From positions 806,975-870,974 of the forward strand of contig JAFLCX010000002.1 in NCBI GenBank assembly GCA_017302635.1: a DNA stretch of 64,000 nt, in the 5' to 3' direction. Below the pieces are notes generated by a model that saw nothing but the letters and a program-made list of their open reading frames with translations, made no database searches and was not told the origin of the DNA. This DNA is from Hyphomicrobiales bacterium. Its GTDB lineage: Bacteria; Pseudomonadota; Alphaproteobacteria; Rhizobiales; Beijerinckiaceae. Positions 52,503 to 61,502 of the stretch are shown piece after piece; position 1 is the first letter of the stretch, and the number at the start of each line of letters is the position of its first letter. Made by a program: the position numbers and the translations under genes.

Positions 52503-54581
52503 TCAGTTGGCGTCGAGGTCGGCGAAGCGCCGTTGCGATTGCGCGAGGTCTTCCAGCAGCGGGGCGACCTCGAAGCCCTTGCCGTCGCGCATGGCGGCGG
52601 TCTTGGCGATCGAAAGAATGTTTTTCAGCCCCACCCTGTCGGCATAATGCATCGGGCCGCCGCGCCAGGCCGGGAATCCGTAGCCGTGCACCAGCACGAG
52701 ATCGATCTCGAAGGCGCGCGCGGCGATACCTTCGCCAAGGATCTTCGCACCCTCGTTGACCATCGCCGCGACGATGCGGTTCTGGATATCAGCTGCGTTG
52801 AAATTCCGCTGTGGTCGGCCGGAACCCGCGGCGTGCATGCGAATGATGGCATCGACAGCGGGGTCAGCACTGCGCTTGCCATTGTCGTAGAGGTACCAGC
52901 CGCGCCCCGCTTTCTGGCCGAGGCGTCCCTCCTCGACGAGCCGGTCAACCAGCGGCACGTCGCGCTCGTCGGGTGTCCGGGTGGCGGCAAGACGCTTGCG
53001 CCGCGCATAGGCGATATCGAGCCCGGCAAGATCTTGCACGGCGAAGGGCCCCATCGCGAGGCCGAAGCCTTCCATCGCGATATCGATCTCGCGCGGCAAC
53101 GCGCCTTCCTCGAGCATGAACTCGCATTGGGCACGAAATTTCGCGAGAATGCGATTGCCGATGAAGCCCTCGCAAACACCTGTGACGACAGCGATTTTCT
53201 TGAGCTTGCGCGCAATGGCGAGGCCAGTCGCCACCGCCTCTGGCGAGGTTCGCCGCGCGCGCACGACCTCGACAAGCTTCATCACATGGGCAGGCGAGAA
53301 GAAATGCAGGCCGAGGAAGCGCTCGGGACCGGGCAGGGCATCCGCCATCTGTTCGAGATCAAGATAGGAGGTGTTCGAGGCGACCAGCGTGCTGGCGGGC
53401 AAGAGCCGGCCAAGCTGCTTCATCAGTTCGAGTTTAATGGCCATATCCTCGAACACGGCCTCAATCACCAGACCGGTTTCGGCAAGCTTTGCCATTTCGG
53501 TGGTGGGGTTCAACAGAGCGAGCCTCGCGACGCGCGTCGCGTCATCCATCCGTCCTGAGCGGATGGAGCGCTGATAAAGCCCGCTCACGCGCTCGACTCC
53601 GGCTTGCAGGGCTGACTCGTCGGCCTCAACCAGCGTGACACGAAAACCGGCATCGAGGAACGCGACGGCGATCCCTGAGCCCATCGTGCCAGCACCGATA
53701 ATGCCAATATGGCTGATGTCGCGCGGCCTTGCAGAACTCAGCTCGGGGCGCTTGCCGGTTTCGCGTTCAGCGGAAAAGATATGACGCAGGGCGAGCGATT
53801 GATCGGAACTCATCAACTCGAAGAATGCTCGTCTCTCATTGGCCTGGGCGACCCCGAAGGCGAGTGTGAGACTTTGCGAGACCAGTTCGATGGCCCGCAG
53901 CGGCGCGATGCGGCCCTTGGCCTCGCGGTTGACGCGATCAACCATCGCCTGCCATGCTTCCGGCTCCGCCGCCGGGGTGGCCTGCAAGGAGAGGCGCGGC
54001 TGCATCTGGCCGATCAGGGAGCGGGCGAGAGCAACCGCCTCGCGGCGAAGGTCGGTTTCAGCAATGGCATCGACAAGCCCGATCCGCAGAGCCTCTTCGG
54101 CTCCGACCATGCGCCCCGTGGCGATCAGATCAAGGGCCGCAACGGGCCCGATGAGGCGCGGCAGCCGCTGGGTTCCGCCCGCACCGGGCAGCAGCCCAAG
54201 TTTCACCTCCGGCAAGCCGATGAGGCCATCTTTCGTGATGATGCGTTTGTGCGCGCCGAGGCCAATCTCGCAGCCGCCACCCAAGGCCGTGCCATGCCAG
54301 GCGACCACGATCGGCTTGCCGCTCTCCTCGATCCGGTTGATCACATCCGGCAAGTGAGGCTCGCGCGGCGGCTTGCCGAACTCCGAAATATCGCCGCCCG
54401 CCGTGAAGGTCCGCCCTGCGCCGGCTATCACGATCGCGCGCGTTTCGCTCTCGGATTGTGCGCGCTGAACCGCATCCAGAAGCGCGCGACGCACGGCCTG
54501 AGATGTCGCGTTGACAGGCGGATTGTCGATTTCGACAATCGCGACCTCGCCCTCGCGGGAGATGCGGACCACCTCGCTCAT
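52503..54581 (-). CDS. Fused enoyl-CoA hydratase / 3-hydroxyacyl-CoA dehydrogenase
   Basis: A 692-residue FadB/FadJ-like bifunctional enzyme. Residues 1-190 are a crotonase domain with AGRTFTAGGDISEFG (oxyanion hole) and the Glu region LPEVKLGLLPGAGGTQRLPR. Residues about 290-470 are the NAD-binding dehydrogenase (HIGIIGAGTMGSGIAVAF, and HFFSPAHVMKLVEVVR with the catalytic His). A C-terminal dehydrogenase domain follows. In this operon it probably does the jobs of PaaF and PaaH, taking 2,3-dehydroadipyl-CoA through 3-hydroxyadipyl-CoA to 3-oxoadipyl-CoA. General fatty-acid use is an alternative. Confidence 0.9.
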   Translation of the reverse strand: MSEVVRISREGEVAIVEIDNPPVNATSQAVRRALLDAVQRAQSESETRAIVIAGAGRTFTAGGDISEFGKPPREPHLPDVINRIEESGKPIVVAWHGTALGGGCEIGLGAHKRIITKDGLIGLPEVKLGLLPGAGGTQRLPRLIGPVAALDLIATGRMVGAEEALRIGLVDAIAETDLRREAVALARSLIGQMQPRLSLQATPAAEPEAWQAMVDRVNREAKGRIAPLRAIELVSQSLTLAFGVAQANERRAFFELMSSDQSLALRHIFSAERETGKRPELSSARPRDISHIGIIGAGTMGSGIAVAFLDAGFRVTLVEADESALQAGVERVSGLYQRSIRSGRMDDATRVARLALLNPTTEMAKLAETGLVIEAVFEDMAIKLELMKQLGRLLPASTLVASNTSYLDLEQMADALPGPERFLGLHFFSPAHVMKLVEVVRARRTSPEAVATGLAIARKLKKIAVVTGVCEGFIGNRILAKFRAQCEFMLEEGALPREIDIAMEGFGLAMGPFAVQDLAGLDIAYARRKRLAATRTPDERDVPLVDRLVEEGRLGQKAGRGWYLYDNGKRSADPAVDAIIRMHAAGSGRPQRNFNAADIQNRIVAAMVNEGAKILGEGIAARAFEIDLVLVHGYGFPAWRGGPMHYADRVGLKNILSIAKTAAMRDGKGFEVAPLLEDLAQSQRRFADLDAN

Positions 54582-54600
54582 GCCGGTTGGCTCGCGTGAT

Positions 54601-56634
54601 TCATGCGGCCTCGCGATAGGCGTTCATGGTGAGAAGCTCGTAGGTGGCGGCTGTTTCGCCCGTGCCGGTCATGATCTCGACATCCCAGCGCACCTCGCCA
54701 TAGGCCTCGTTGCGCGGCGATTTCGATTTCACGGTCAACCGCACGCGAATGGCCTCCCCGGGAGAAACGGGCTTCAGGAAGCGCAGGTTGTCAAGCCCGT
54801 AATTCGCCAGAACCGGCCCTCGCGCAGGTTCGACGAACAGGCCCGCCGCAAAGGAAAGCAGCAAATATCCATGTGCGACCCGGCCGGGGAAGAACGGGTG
54901 CCCCTTTACGGCCTCCTCGTCCATGTGGGCGTAGAACGTATCGCCGGTAAAATGCGCGAAATGCTCGATATCGTCGAGGGTTACCACGCGCTCTTTCGAG
55001 TGGAAACTCATACCCGGCTCAAGCCCGTCGAACGGAATGCGGAACGGATGTTCGCCCGTTTCCGGCTCCGGCGCGCCTTTGATGTAGGACTTTGTCAGCG
55101 CTGTCAGCATGGCGGGCGAGCCCTGAACCGCGACGCGCTGCATCTGGTGCTTCACCGCGCGCATGCCGCCGAGTTCCTCGCCGCCGCCAGCGCGCCCCGG
55201 CCCGCCGTGCACGAGATGCGGCATCGGCGAGCCGTGCCCCGTCGACTCGGCCGCGCATTCGGCATTGAGCACGAGCATCCGCCCGTGGAACGCGCCCGCT
55301 CCGAAGATGACCTGTCGCGCGACCTCCGTGTCCGCCGTGATCAGCGAACCAGCGAGAGAGCCATCGCCTTTTCTCGCGATACCGATCGCGTCCTCAAGGT
55401 CGGCATAGCCGAGCAGGGTCGCGACTGGTCCGAAGGCTTCCGTGTCATGCGGGCGCTCGGCTGAACGTGAATTGCGAGCAGTCAGTAGCACGGGGGCAAG
55501 ATAGGCACCGTCTTCAGCGCCGGCGATGCGGCCATCTGGGTCGCCGGAAACAACCTCGCAATCCGCCGCAAGGCGCGCGATCTGGCTCCTCACATCCGCA
55601 CGCTGGGCAAGCGAGGCGAGGGGGCCCATTCGCGTGGTTTCGAGGCGCGGATCGCCGATCGTAACACCGGCGAGGCGTTTCGCCAGGGCGGCACTCACGG
55701 CTTCCATGCGGCTTTCAGGCACGATGATGCGGCGGATGGCGGTGCATTTCTGCCCGGCCTTCACGCACATCTCTTTCGCGACTTCCTTGACGAAGAGATC
55801 GAATTCTGCACTGCCGGGAGCGGCATCCGGCCCGAGGATCGAGCAGTTGAGGCTGTCGCGCTCGGCGGTGAAGGGCACCGCATTTTTGAGAATATTCGGA
55901 TGCGCCTGAAGCGTGGTTGAGGTCGCGAGTGAGCCCGTGAAGGCGACGCTGTCCTGACTGGTCAGGTGCTCGAGGAGGTCCCCGGTCGAACCGGCGATGA
56001 ACTGGAAAGTGCCCTCCGGCAGCACGCCGCTCTCGATGATGATCCGCGCTGCCTTCTCGGCGAGCCAGGCGGTGGCGCTCGCGGGCTTCGCAATCACCGG
56101 CAACCCGGCGAGAAGGGAAGGACCGAGTTTTTCCAGCATGCCCCAGACGGGGAAGTTGAAGGCGTTGATCTGGCAGGCCACGCCCTCGCGCGGCACATAA
56201 ACATGCTGGCCGAGAAAGCTGCCGGATTTCGAGAGGTTCTCGACCGCGCCATCGATCAGGAAGGTCTCGTTCGGCAATTCGCGCTTTGCCTTCGAGGCAT
56301 AGACGAACAATGTGCCAATGCCGCCGTCGATATCGACCCAGCTATCGGCCTTCGTTGCACCTGTAAGGTAGGAGAGGGCGTAAAGCTCTTCCTTGCGGGC
56401 ATTGAGCGCTTGAGCCAAAGCCTTCAGCATGTTCGCCCGCTGATGGAAGGTGAGGGCGCGCAGGGCGGGACCGCCCTTGCGGCGCGCGTAGGCGAGCATT
56501 GCACCCGGCTCGAGGCCTTTTGACGTGATTTCAGCGACGGGCGTGCCGTCAATCGCGCTGGCGAGGATCGCCCCGTCGCCTTGCCCCGCGAACCAGCGCC
56601 CTTCCGCGAAAGAGTTCAGCCGGATGATGCTCAT
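54601..56634 (-). CDS. paaZ: Oxepin-CoA hydrolase / semialdehyde dehydrogenase PaaZ
   Basis: A 677-residue bifunctional ring-opening enzyme. The N-terminal aldehyde dehydrogenase has Glu258 (FTAERDSLN) and Cys297 (AGQKCTAIRR). The C-terminal MaoC-type hydratase (about 530-670) has FTGDTFYAHMDEEAVKGHPF and VAHGYLLLSF. It hydrolyses oxepin-CoA and oxidises the resulting aldehyde to 3-oxo-5,6-dehydrosuberyl-CoA with NADP+. It follows the ABC transporter genes with a 14-bp gap. Confidence 0.96.
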   Translation of the reverse strand: MSIIRLNSFAEGRWFAGQGDGAILASAIDGTPVAEITSKGLEPGAMLAYARRKGGPALRALTFHQRANMLKALAQALNARKEELYALSYLTGATKADSWVDIDGGIGTLFVYASKAKRELPNETFLIDGAVENLSKSGSFLGQHVYVPREGVACQINAFNFPVWGMLEKLGPSLLAGLPVIAKPASATAWLAEKAARIIIESGVLPEGTFQFIAGSTGDLLEHLTSQDSVAFTGSLATSTTLQAHPNILKNAVPFTAERDSLNCSILGPDAAPGSAEFDLFVKEVAKEMCVKAGQKCTAIRRIIVPESRMEAVSAALAKRLAGVTIGDPRLETTRMGPLASLAQRADVRSQIARLAADCEVVSGDPDGRIAGAEDGAYLAPVLLTARNSRSAERPHDTEAFGPVATLLGYADLEDAIGIARKGDGSLAGSLITADTEVARQVIFGAGAFHGRMLVLNAECAAESTGHGSPMPHLVHGGPGRAGGGEELGGMRAVKHQMQRVAVQGSPAMLTALTKSYIKGAPEPETGEHPFRIPFDGLEPGMSFHSKERVVTLDDIEHFAHFTGDTFYAHMDEEAVKGHPFFPGRVAHGYLLLSFAAGLFVEPARGPVLANYGLDNLRFLKPVSPGEAIRVRLTVKSKSPRNEAYGEVRWDVEIMTGTGETAATYELLTMNAYREAA

Positions 56635-56648
56635 GCATGCCTCACAGG

Positions 56649-57347
56649 TTAAATTCCGAGATAGGCTTCGCGCAGCTTCGGATCGCCGATCAGCGCATCG
56701 GAAGGACCGGAATGCGTGATCCGCCCGGTTTCGATCACGTAACCGCGGTTCGATTTCGCGAGTGCAGCCGCAGCGTTCTGCTCGACCAGAAGGATGGTGA
56801 TCCCGCGCTCGCGCAGCGCCTCGATGACGCTGAAAACCTGCTCCACCAGCACGGGTGCCAGCCCCATGCTCGGCTCATCAAGCAGCAGCAGGCGGGGGCG
56901 GCTCATCAGCGCGCGGCCAATCGCGAGCATCTGCTGCTGGCCACCCGAAAGTCCTGCGGCGGCAAGCCCGCGCTTGTCATGCAGGATCGGGAACATCGCA
57001 TAGATGTCATCACGCTCCTTCGCCGTGCCGCCGCCATGCAGCCAACCGCCGAGATTGAGGTTGTCCTCGACCGTGATGCCTCCGAAAATCTGCCGGCCCT
57101 CCGGCACCTGCGCGATTCCGAGCCGGACGCGCGCCTCGGCGGCAAATTTCGAGATGTCCTGACCTTCAAAAAGGATATTGCCGCCGCTGATGGGCTGCAC
57201 ACCGGATATGGCGCGCATAAGTGTGGTTTTGCCCGCGCCATTACCGCCGATGAGACACACGATCTCGCCGGCATCCACGCGCAATTCCACGCCATGCAGC
57301 ACCTCGATGCGGCCATAAGCCGAGTGCAGGCCCCGAATTTCAAGCAC
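56649..57347 (-). CDS. Branched-chain-type ABC ATPase (LivF-like)
   Basis: A 232-residue ATPase of the LivF group. Walker A is GGNGAGKTTLM, the signature LSGGQQQML, and Walker B LLLLDEPSMGL. It overlaps livG-like by 8 bp. The five-gene Liv-type importer sits with paa genes, so its substrate is probably phenylacetate or a similar aromatic acid rather than an amino acid; this is inference from context. Confidence 0.92.
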   Translation of the reverse strand: MLEIRGLHSAYGRIEVLHGVELRVDAGEIVCLIGGNGAGKTTLMRAISGVQPISGGNILFEGQDISKFAAEARVRLGIAQVPEGRQIFGGITVEDNLNLGGWLHGGGTAKERDDIYAMFPILHDKRGLAAAGLSGGQQQMLAIGRALMSRPRLLLLDEPSMGLAPVLVEQVFSVIEALRERGITILLVEQNAAAALAKSNRGYVIETGRITHSGPSDALIGDPKLREAYLGI

Positions 57348-58128
57348 GGTTCGCCTCCTCGGTTCCGAAAGTGCCGAGATAGGCCGTGATCACCCGAGGG
57401 TCGTTCCGAACGGTTTCAGGCGTGCCCGAGACGAGCGATTTCCCGCGTTCGAGCACCAGAACATGATCGGAAATGCGCATCACGAGTCGCATATCGTGTT
57501 CGACAAGCAGAACGGCGATGCCGGACTTCGCGACATCATGGATGACGCGATCGATCTCCTCCGTCTCGATCGCATTGCAGCCGGCCGCCGGCTCATCGAG
57601 CAGCAGGATTCGCGGCTCGGTCGCGAGCGCGCGGGCGATTTCGAGGCGCTTGAGGGCCCCGTATGAGAGCGAGCCCGCCTCCTTGTTCGCGACACCGGCG
57701 AGGCCGACGCGCTCGAGCAGCCCCATTGCGAGGTCACGCGAGCGTGCGTTTTCGGCGCGCACCGAGGGCAGGGCGAAGAGATGCCCGAGCATGGAGGTTT
57801 TCTCGTGCCGGTGGCGGCCCACCATCACGTTGTCGCAAGCGCTCATGCGGAAAAAGATCTGCAGATTCTGGAACGAGCGCGAAAGGCCGCGCCGCGCCAG
57901 TTGCTCGGGCGGCAGACCGGTGACGTCTTCCCCGCCGAGTTTCACGCGGCCTGAGGAGGGTTGGTAGAGCCCCGAAATCAGGTTGAAGAGTGTGGTCTTG
58001 CCGGCCCCGTTCGGCCCGATGATCGAATGGATTTTCCCCGGCTGGACCGTCAGAGAAACAGAGTCCACGGCCTTGATGCCGCCAAAGGCGATCGAGAGAT
58101 TGTCGGTTTCGAGGAGCGGAAAGCTCAT
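57340..58128 (-). CDS. Branched-chain-type ABC ATPase (LivG-like)
   Basis: A 262-residue ATPase of the LivG group. Walker A is GPNGAGKTTLF, the signature is degenerate (LSYGALKRLEIARAL), and Walker B is ILLLDEPAAG. The LivG-specific insert after Walker A is present (DVTGLPPEQLARRGLSRSFQ). It overlaps its neighbours on both sides by a few bases. Confidence 0.92.
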   Translation of the reverse strand: MSFPLLETDNLSIAFGGIKAVDSVSLTVQPGKIHSIIGPNGAGKTTLFNLISGLYQPSSGRVKLGGEDVTGLPPEQLARRGLSRSFQNLQIFFRMSACDNVMVGRHRHEKTSMLGHLFALPSVRAENARSRDLAMGLLERVGLAGVANKEAGSLSYGALKRLEIARALATEPRILLLDEPAAGCNAIETEEIDRVIHDVAKSGIAVLLVEHDMRLVMRISDHVLVLERGKSLVSGTPETVRNDPRVITAYLGTFGTEEANRA

Positions 58129-59075
58129 GCGCCGCCTCCGCGCAGACGGGCCAGCAGGCTGGGGACGATCCCGCGCGGCAGCAGGATCATGCTCACCATG
58201 ATGATCAGCCCGAGCATCAGGTGCTCGTAATCGTGGAAGATCGTCAGGGCCTGCGGCAGGATGACCAGCACCGCCGCCCCCACAATCGCGCCAACGACCG
58301 AGCCCATCCCGCCCAGCACGACCATTGTGACGAGTTCCACCGAACGCAGGAAACCGGCTGTGCCGTCGGGTGTGATATGGCCGTTCAGGAACGCCATCAG
58401 TGAGCCCGCGACGGACGCGTAAATGGCGGAGAGGACGAAGATTCTCAGCTTGTAGGCCGCAACGTCGATGCCGGCCACGCGCGAGGCGATCTCGCTGTCA
58501 TGGATCGCGCGCATGGCGCGCCCGGTCGGGCTCTCGATCAGGTTGAGCGCGAGGATGACGCCGATCAGCAAAGCGCCGCCGCTGATGTAGTACCAGGTGT
58601 CCGGCCCGCGCAGGCGATAGCCGAGGATTTCGAGGCGCGGAACGCCCATGCCATCCGGTCCGCCGGTCCAGGCGGCCTCGTTGGCGAGCGCCATAGAGAT
58701 CAGCAGGCCGAAACCGAGGGTCGCGACGGCAAGATAATGGCCCTTCAGGCGCAGGATCGGGCGTCCAACGAGAAAGGCCACGAGGCCGGCCAAAGCCGCG
58801 CCGATCAGCATCGCGAGCAAGCCGTGCAGCTTGAAATGCGCCGAACCGATCGCAACCGAGTAGGCACCGATACCCATGAAACCGGCATGCCCAAGGCTGA
58901 CCTGCCCCGCATAGCCCATGAGCAGGTTGAGCCCGACAACCGCGAGCGCAAAAATATTCACGATCGCGGCGACGCGGAAATAATAGTTGGATGGAAAAAG
59001 GAAAGGCAGGGCGGCGATGACGATCGCAAGCCCGAGCACGATGCTCCAACGGGAGGAGGCAAGCCGCGCCATCAA
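58125..59075 (-). CDS. Branched-chain-type ABC permease (LivM-like)
   Basis: A 316-residue inner-membrane permease. Multiple hydrophobic segments (for example SIVLGLAIVIAALPFLF and ALAVVGLNLLMGYAGQVSLG) and the LivM signature GHAGFMGIGAYSVA are present. It overlaps the next gene by 4 bp (ATGA type) and forms the pore with the LivH-like permease. Confidence 0.93.
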   Translation of the reverse strand: MMARLASSRWSIVLGLAIVIAALPFLFPSNYYFRVAAIVNIFALAVVGLNLLMGYAGQVSLGHAGFMGIGAYSVAIGSAHFKLHGLLAMLIGAALAGLVAFLVGRPILRLKGHYLAVATLGFGLLISMALANEAAWTGGPDGMGVPRLEILGYRLRGPDTWYYISGGALLIGVILALNLIESPTGRAMRAIHDSEIASRVAGIDVAAYKLRIFVLSAIYASVAGSLMAFLNGHITPDGTAGFLRSVELVTMVVLGGMGSVVGAIVGAAVLVILPQALTIFHDYEHLMLGLIIMVSMILLPRGIVPSLLARLRGGGA

Positions 59076-59944
59076 ACGCGCTCCACGCTTTTCTTGCCGA
59101 AAAGCCCCTGTGGCCGCAGGAAAAGTGTCGCAAGAATGATGAGAAACGCGATGGCATCCTTGTATTTCGAGGAAATGAGCCCCGCGCCGAAACTCTCGGC
59201 GAGGCCGAGCAAAATGCCGCCAACCACAGCGCCTACGGCCGAACCCATGCCGCCGAGCATCGCGGCGGCAAAACCCTTCAGCGCCAGCAAGGTGCCGACG
59301 TCATAGCTCGTGAGCGTGATCGGGGTGACGAGAATGCCGGCAACCGCTCCGATTGCGGCTGAAAGCGCGAAGGACAAAGCCACGATCTTCCGCACGGGGA
59401 TGCCGACAAGGCGCGCCGCGAGCCGGTTCGCGGCTGTCGCGAGAATGGCGCGCCCCAGAATGGTGCGGTCGATGATGACAAAAATCAGCGCCACGATGAT
59501 TGCGGCACCCGCCAGGACGACGAGACTCTGGGGCAGGATGGCCGCACCGCCGAACCGGATGGGTTCGGACCCGAACCAGTGCGGCAGCGCATGAAAACGC
59601 TTGTCGAAAATCACCTGCGCGACACCGCGCAGGAAGATCGAGGCGCCGATCGTGATGATGATCACCGTGACGGCCGATGAGCCGCGCGCCGGATCGATGG
59701 CGAAGGCGTAGAGCGCAAGGCCAACGAGCACCGTGGCGAAGATCGCCAAGGCCGCCGCGATGGGCAGCGGCACCCCTGCGAGATGCAGGAAGACCGTCAC
59801 CATTCCGCCGAGCATCACGAACTCGCCCTGCGCGAAATTCACGACATCCGAGGCGTTGTAGATCAGCGTGAATCCGAGGGCCACCAGCGCATAAACCGCG
59901 CCGACGGTGAGGCCCGAAAAGGCGAATTGCAGGAGTTCGGGCAT
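59072..59944 (-). CDS. Branched-chain-type ABC permease (LivH-like)
   Basis: A 290-residue permease with about eight segments. The LivH hallmarks GAVYALVALGFTLIYNASDV and VNFAQGEFVMLGGM are at the N-terminus, and ALKGFAAAMLGGMGSAVGAV lies near the C-terminus. It is read after the binding-protein gene with a 132-bp gap and overlaps livM-like by 4 bp. Confidence 0.93.
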   Translation of the reverse strand: MPELLQFAFSGLTVGAVYALVALGFTLIYNASDVVNFAQGEFVMLGGMVTVFLHLAGVPLPIAAALAIFATVLVGLALYAFAIDPARGSSAVTVIIITIGASIFLRGVAQVIFDKRFHALPHWFGSEPIRFGGAAILPQSLVVLAGAAIIVALIFVIIDRTILGRAILATAANRLAARLVGIPVRKIVALSFALSAAIGAVAGILVTPITLTSYDVGTLLALKGFAAAMLGGMGSAVGAVVGGILLGLAESFGAGLISSKYKDAIAFLIILATLFLRPQGLFGKKSVERV

Positions 59945-60076
59945 GGAGGGCTGGCGCTCCGGTTGTCGGCGGATGGCGTCATTGAAAGAAGTGATGGCGA
60001 AGCAATCCAGGATACGCTGGATTGCCCCGTCAACGTGCCGCGCTTCGTCGCAAGGACGACGCGCGGCGGAAGGGCC

Positions 60077-61240
60077 TTACTGAACGATTGTCCAATCGCC
60101 GTTGCGGATTTCGAGCATTTTGAAGGCCGAGAGATCGAGGCCCATATGGTCGGTGGGGCTCATGTTCACGATGCCGCCGGTGCCGATATAGCCCTTGGTC
60201 TTCTCGATTTCGTCGCGCACCTTGGCCGCATTGTCGGTTTTCGCGCGCTCGACAGCCTCTTTCCAGATCATGAAGCCGTCGTAAGCATGGCCACCGAAGG
60301 TCGAGACCGGCTGGCCGGTGCGGGTCGTGTAGGCCTTGGAATATTCCACCACGACCTTTTTCTGCGGGTCGCTGTCCGGCAGCTTGTCGGCGACCAGCAG
60401 GGCCGCTGCGGGCAAGCGCACGCCCTCGGCAGCGTCACCGGCGAGGCCGATGAACTGTTTTGAGGCCACGCCGTGGCTCTGGTAGAGCGGCACGTTGATG
60501 GCGAGCTGCTTGAAATTGCGGGTGACGATCGCCGGGCCCTGGCCGAAGCCGGGGTTGATCACGGCCTGCACGCCGGCCTTATTCTTGATGTTTGTCAACT
60601 GGGGCGTCATGTCGGTGTCGCGCGGGCCATAGCTCTCCTCATGGAGGATTTCGATGCCGTATTTGCCCGCCACTTTCACGCATTCGTCGCGCATCGATTT
60701 GCCGAAGCCATCCGTGCCCGCGATCATGCCGATCTTGGTCGTGTTGCGCTTCTTCATGTCCTCGAAGATTTTCTCGCAGGCCATCGTGTCAGTGTGAGGG
60801 GTCTTGAACACCCATTTTTTCACCGGCTGGATGATCTGCACCGCACCCGCGAGGCTGATGAACGGAACCTGCGCATCCTCGAAGGCCGGGATCATCGCCA
60901 TCGTCGTGCCGGTGGTGGAGCCGCCCACCATCGCCGTCACCTTGTCCTCTTCGAGAAGGCGCGTGGCGAAAGTGCGCGCGGCATTGGGGTCGCCCGCGTC
61001 GTCGTAGACAATCAGGCGAACCTTGCGGCCGAGAATGCCGCCCTTCGCGTTCACATCATCGACGACCATTTCCAGCGTGCGTTTTTCGGGGTCACCCAGA
61101 AACGAAGCCGGGCCTGTAACCGAAAGTACCGCGCCAAGCTTGATTTCGCCCTGCGCGAAGGCTGGCGCGGCTGCGATCGCCATCGCCGAAGCGCCGGCGG
61201 CCAGAATGACGCGGCGCGAGAACCATGATGGATAAGCCAT
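60077..61240 (-). CDS. Branched-chain-type ABC binding protein, possible aromatic acid ligand
   Basis: A 387-residue periplasmic binding protein with a signal peptide (FSRRVILAAGASAMAIAAAP, ending AFAQ). The fold is the LivK/Peripla_BP_6 type: IKLGAVLSVTGPASFLGDPE and MVGGSTTGTTMAMIPAFEDA. It is the first gene of the leftward paa operon. GGGAGG precedes ATG 61240. In aromatic degradation clusters, related proteins bind benzoate- or phenylacetate-like acids; the ligand here is inferred from its neighbours. Confidence 0.92.
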   Translation of the reverse strand: MAYPSWFSRRVILAAGASAMAIAAAPAFAQGEIKLGAVLSVTGPASFLGDPEKRTLEMVVDDVNAKGGILGRKVRLIVYDDAGDPNAARTFATRLLEEDKVTAMVGGSTTGTTMAMIPAFEDAQVPFISLAGAVQIIQPVKKWVFKTPHTDTMACEKIFEDMKKRNTTKIGMIAGTDGFGKSMRDECVKVAGKYGIEILHEESYGPRDTDMTPQLTNIKNKAGVQAVINPGFGQGPAIVTRNFKQLAINVPLYQSHGVASKQFIGLAGDAAEGVRLPAAALLVADKLPDSDPQKKVVVEYSKAYTTRTGQPVSTFGGHAYDGFMIWKEAVERAKTDNAAKVRDEIEKTKGYIGTGGIVNMSPTDHMGLDLSAFKMLEIRNGDWTIVQ

Positions 61241-61323
61241 GCAAACCCTCCCTTGTTGGCGCGCCTCCCGCATCATCGCGGATCACGGCGGCCGGTCTCC
61301 TCCGAGGGCCGCCGATGCTGGCC

Positions 61324-61349
61324 GGCCCGGTTTGTTTTTTCGCCGGGCC
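61324..61349 (-). repeat. Hairpin in the leader of the leftward paa operon
   Basis: GGCCCGG (61324-61330) and CCGGGCC (61343-61349) are perfect inverted repeats, 84 bp before the first ATG. On the leftward transcript the loop is A-rich and no U tract follows, so it is more a leader hairpin than a terminator. Confidence 0.45.
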
Positions 61350-61362
61350 TCGTGCAGCCCGG

Positions 61363-61416
61363 TTGACAGTTTTTATTGTCGCGTTCATTTAATTATCCGA
61401 CCGGTCAGTTAGTCAA
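61363..61416. promoter_or_regulatory. Overlapping divergent paa promoters with a TetR-type operator
   Basis: Rightward: perfect -35 TTGACA (61363-61368), 17-bp spacer, -10 CATTTA (61386-61391). Leftward: -35 TTGACT (61416-61411) and an AT-rich -10 near 61389-61394. The palindrome TCCGACCGGTCAGT (61396-61409) lies in the leftward spacer and at the rightward start point, so one regulator could block both operons. Its GACCGGTC core resembles TetR-family sites (PaaR/FadR type). Confidence 0.65.
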
Positions 61417-61502
61417 GTGGTTCAGCCCAACATTTTCGTTGCGGCTGAAACCAAAGAGAGACGGACGCCCGGCCGAGGATGAAACGCAAGGCGGGATGCA
61501 AC

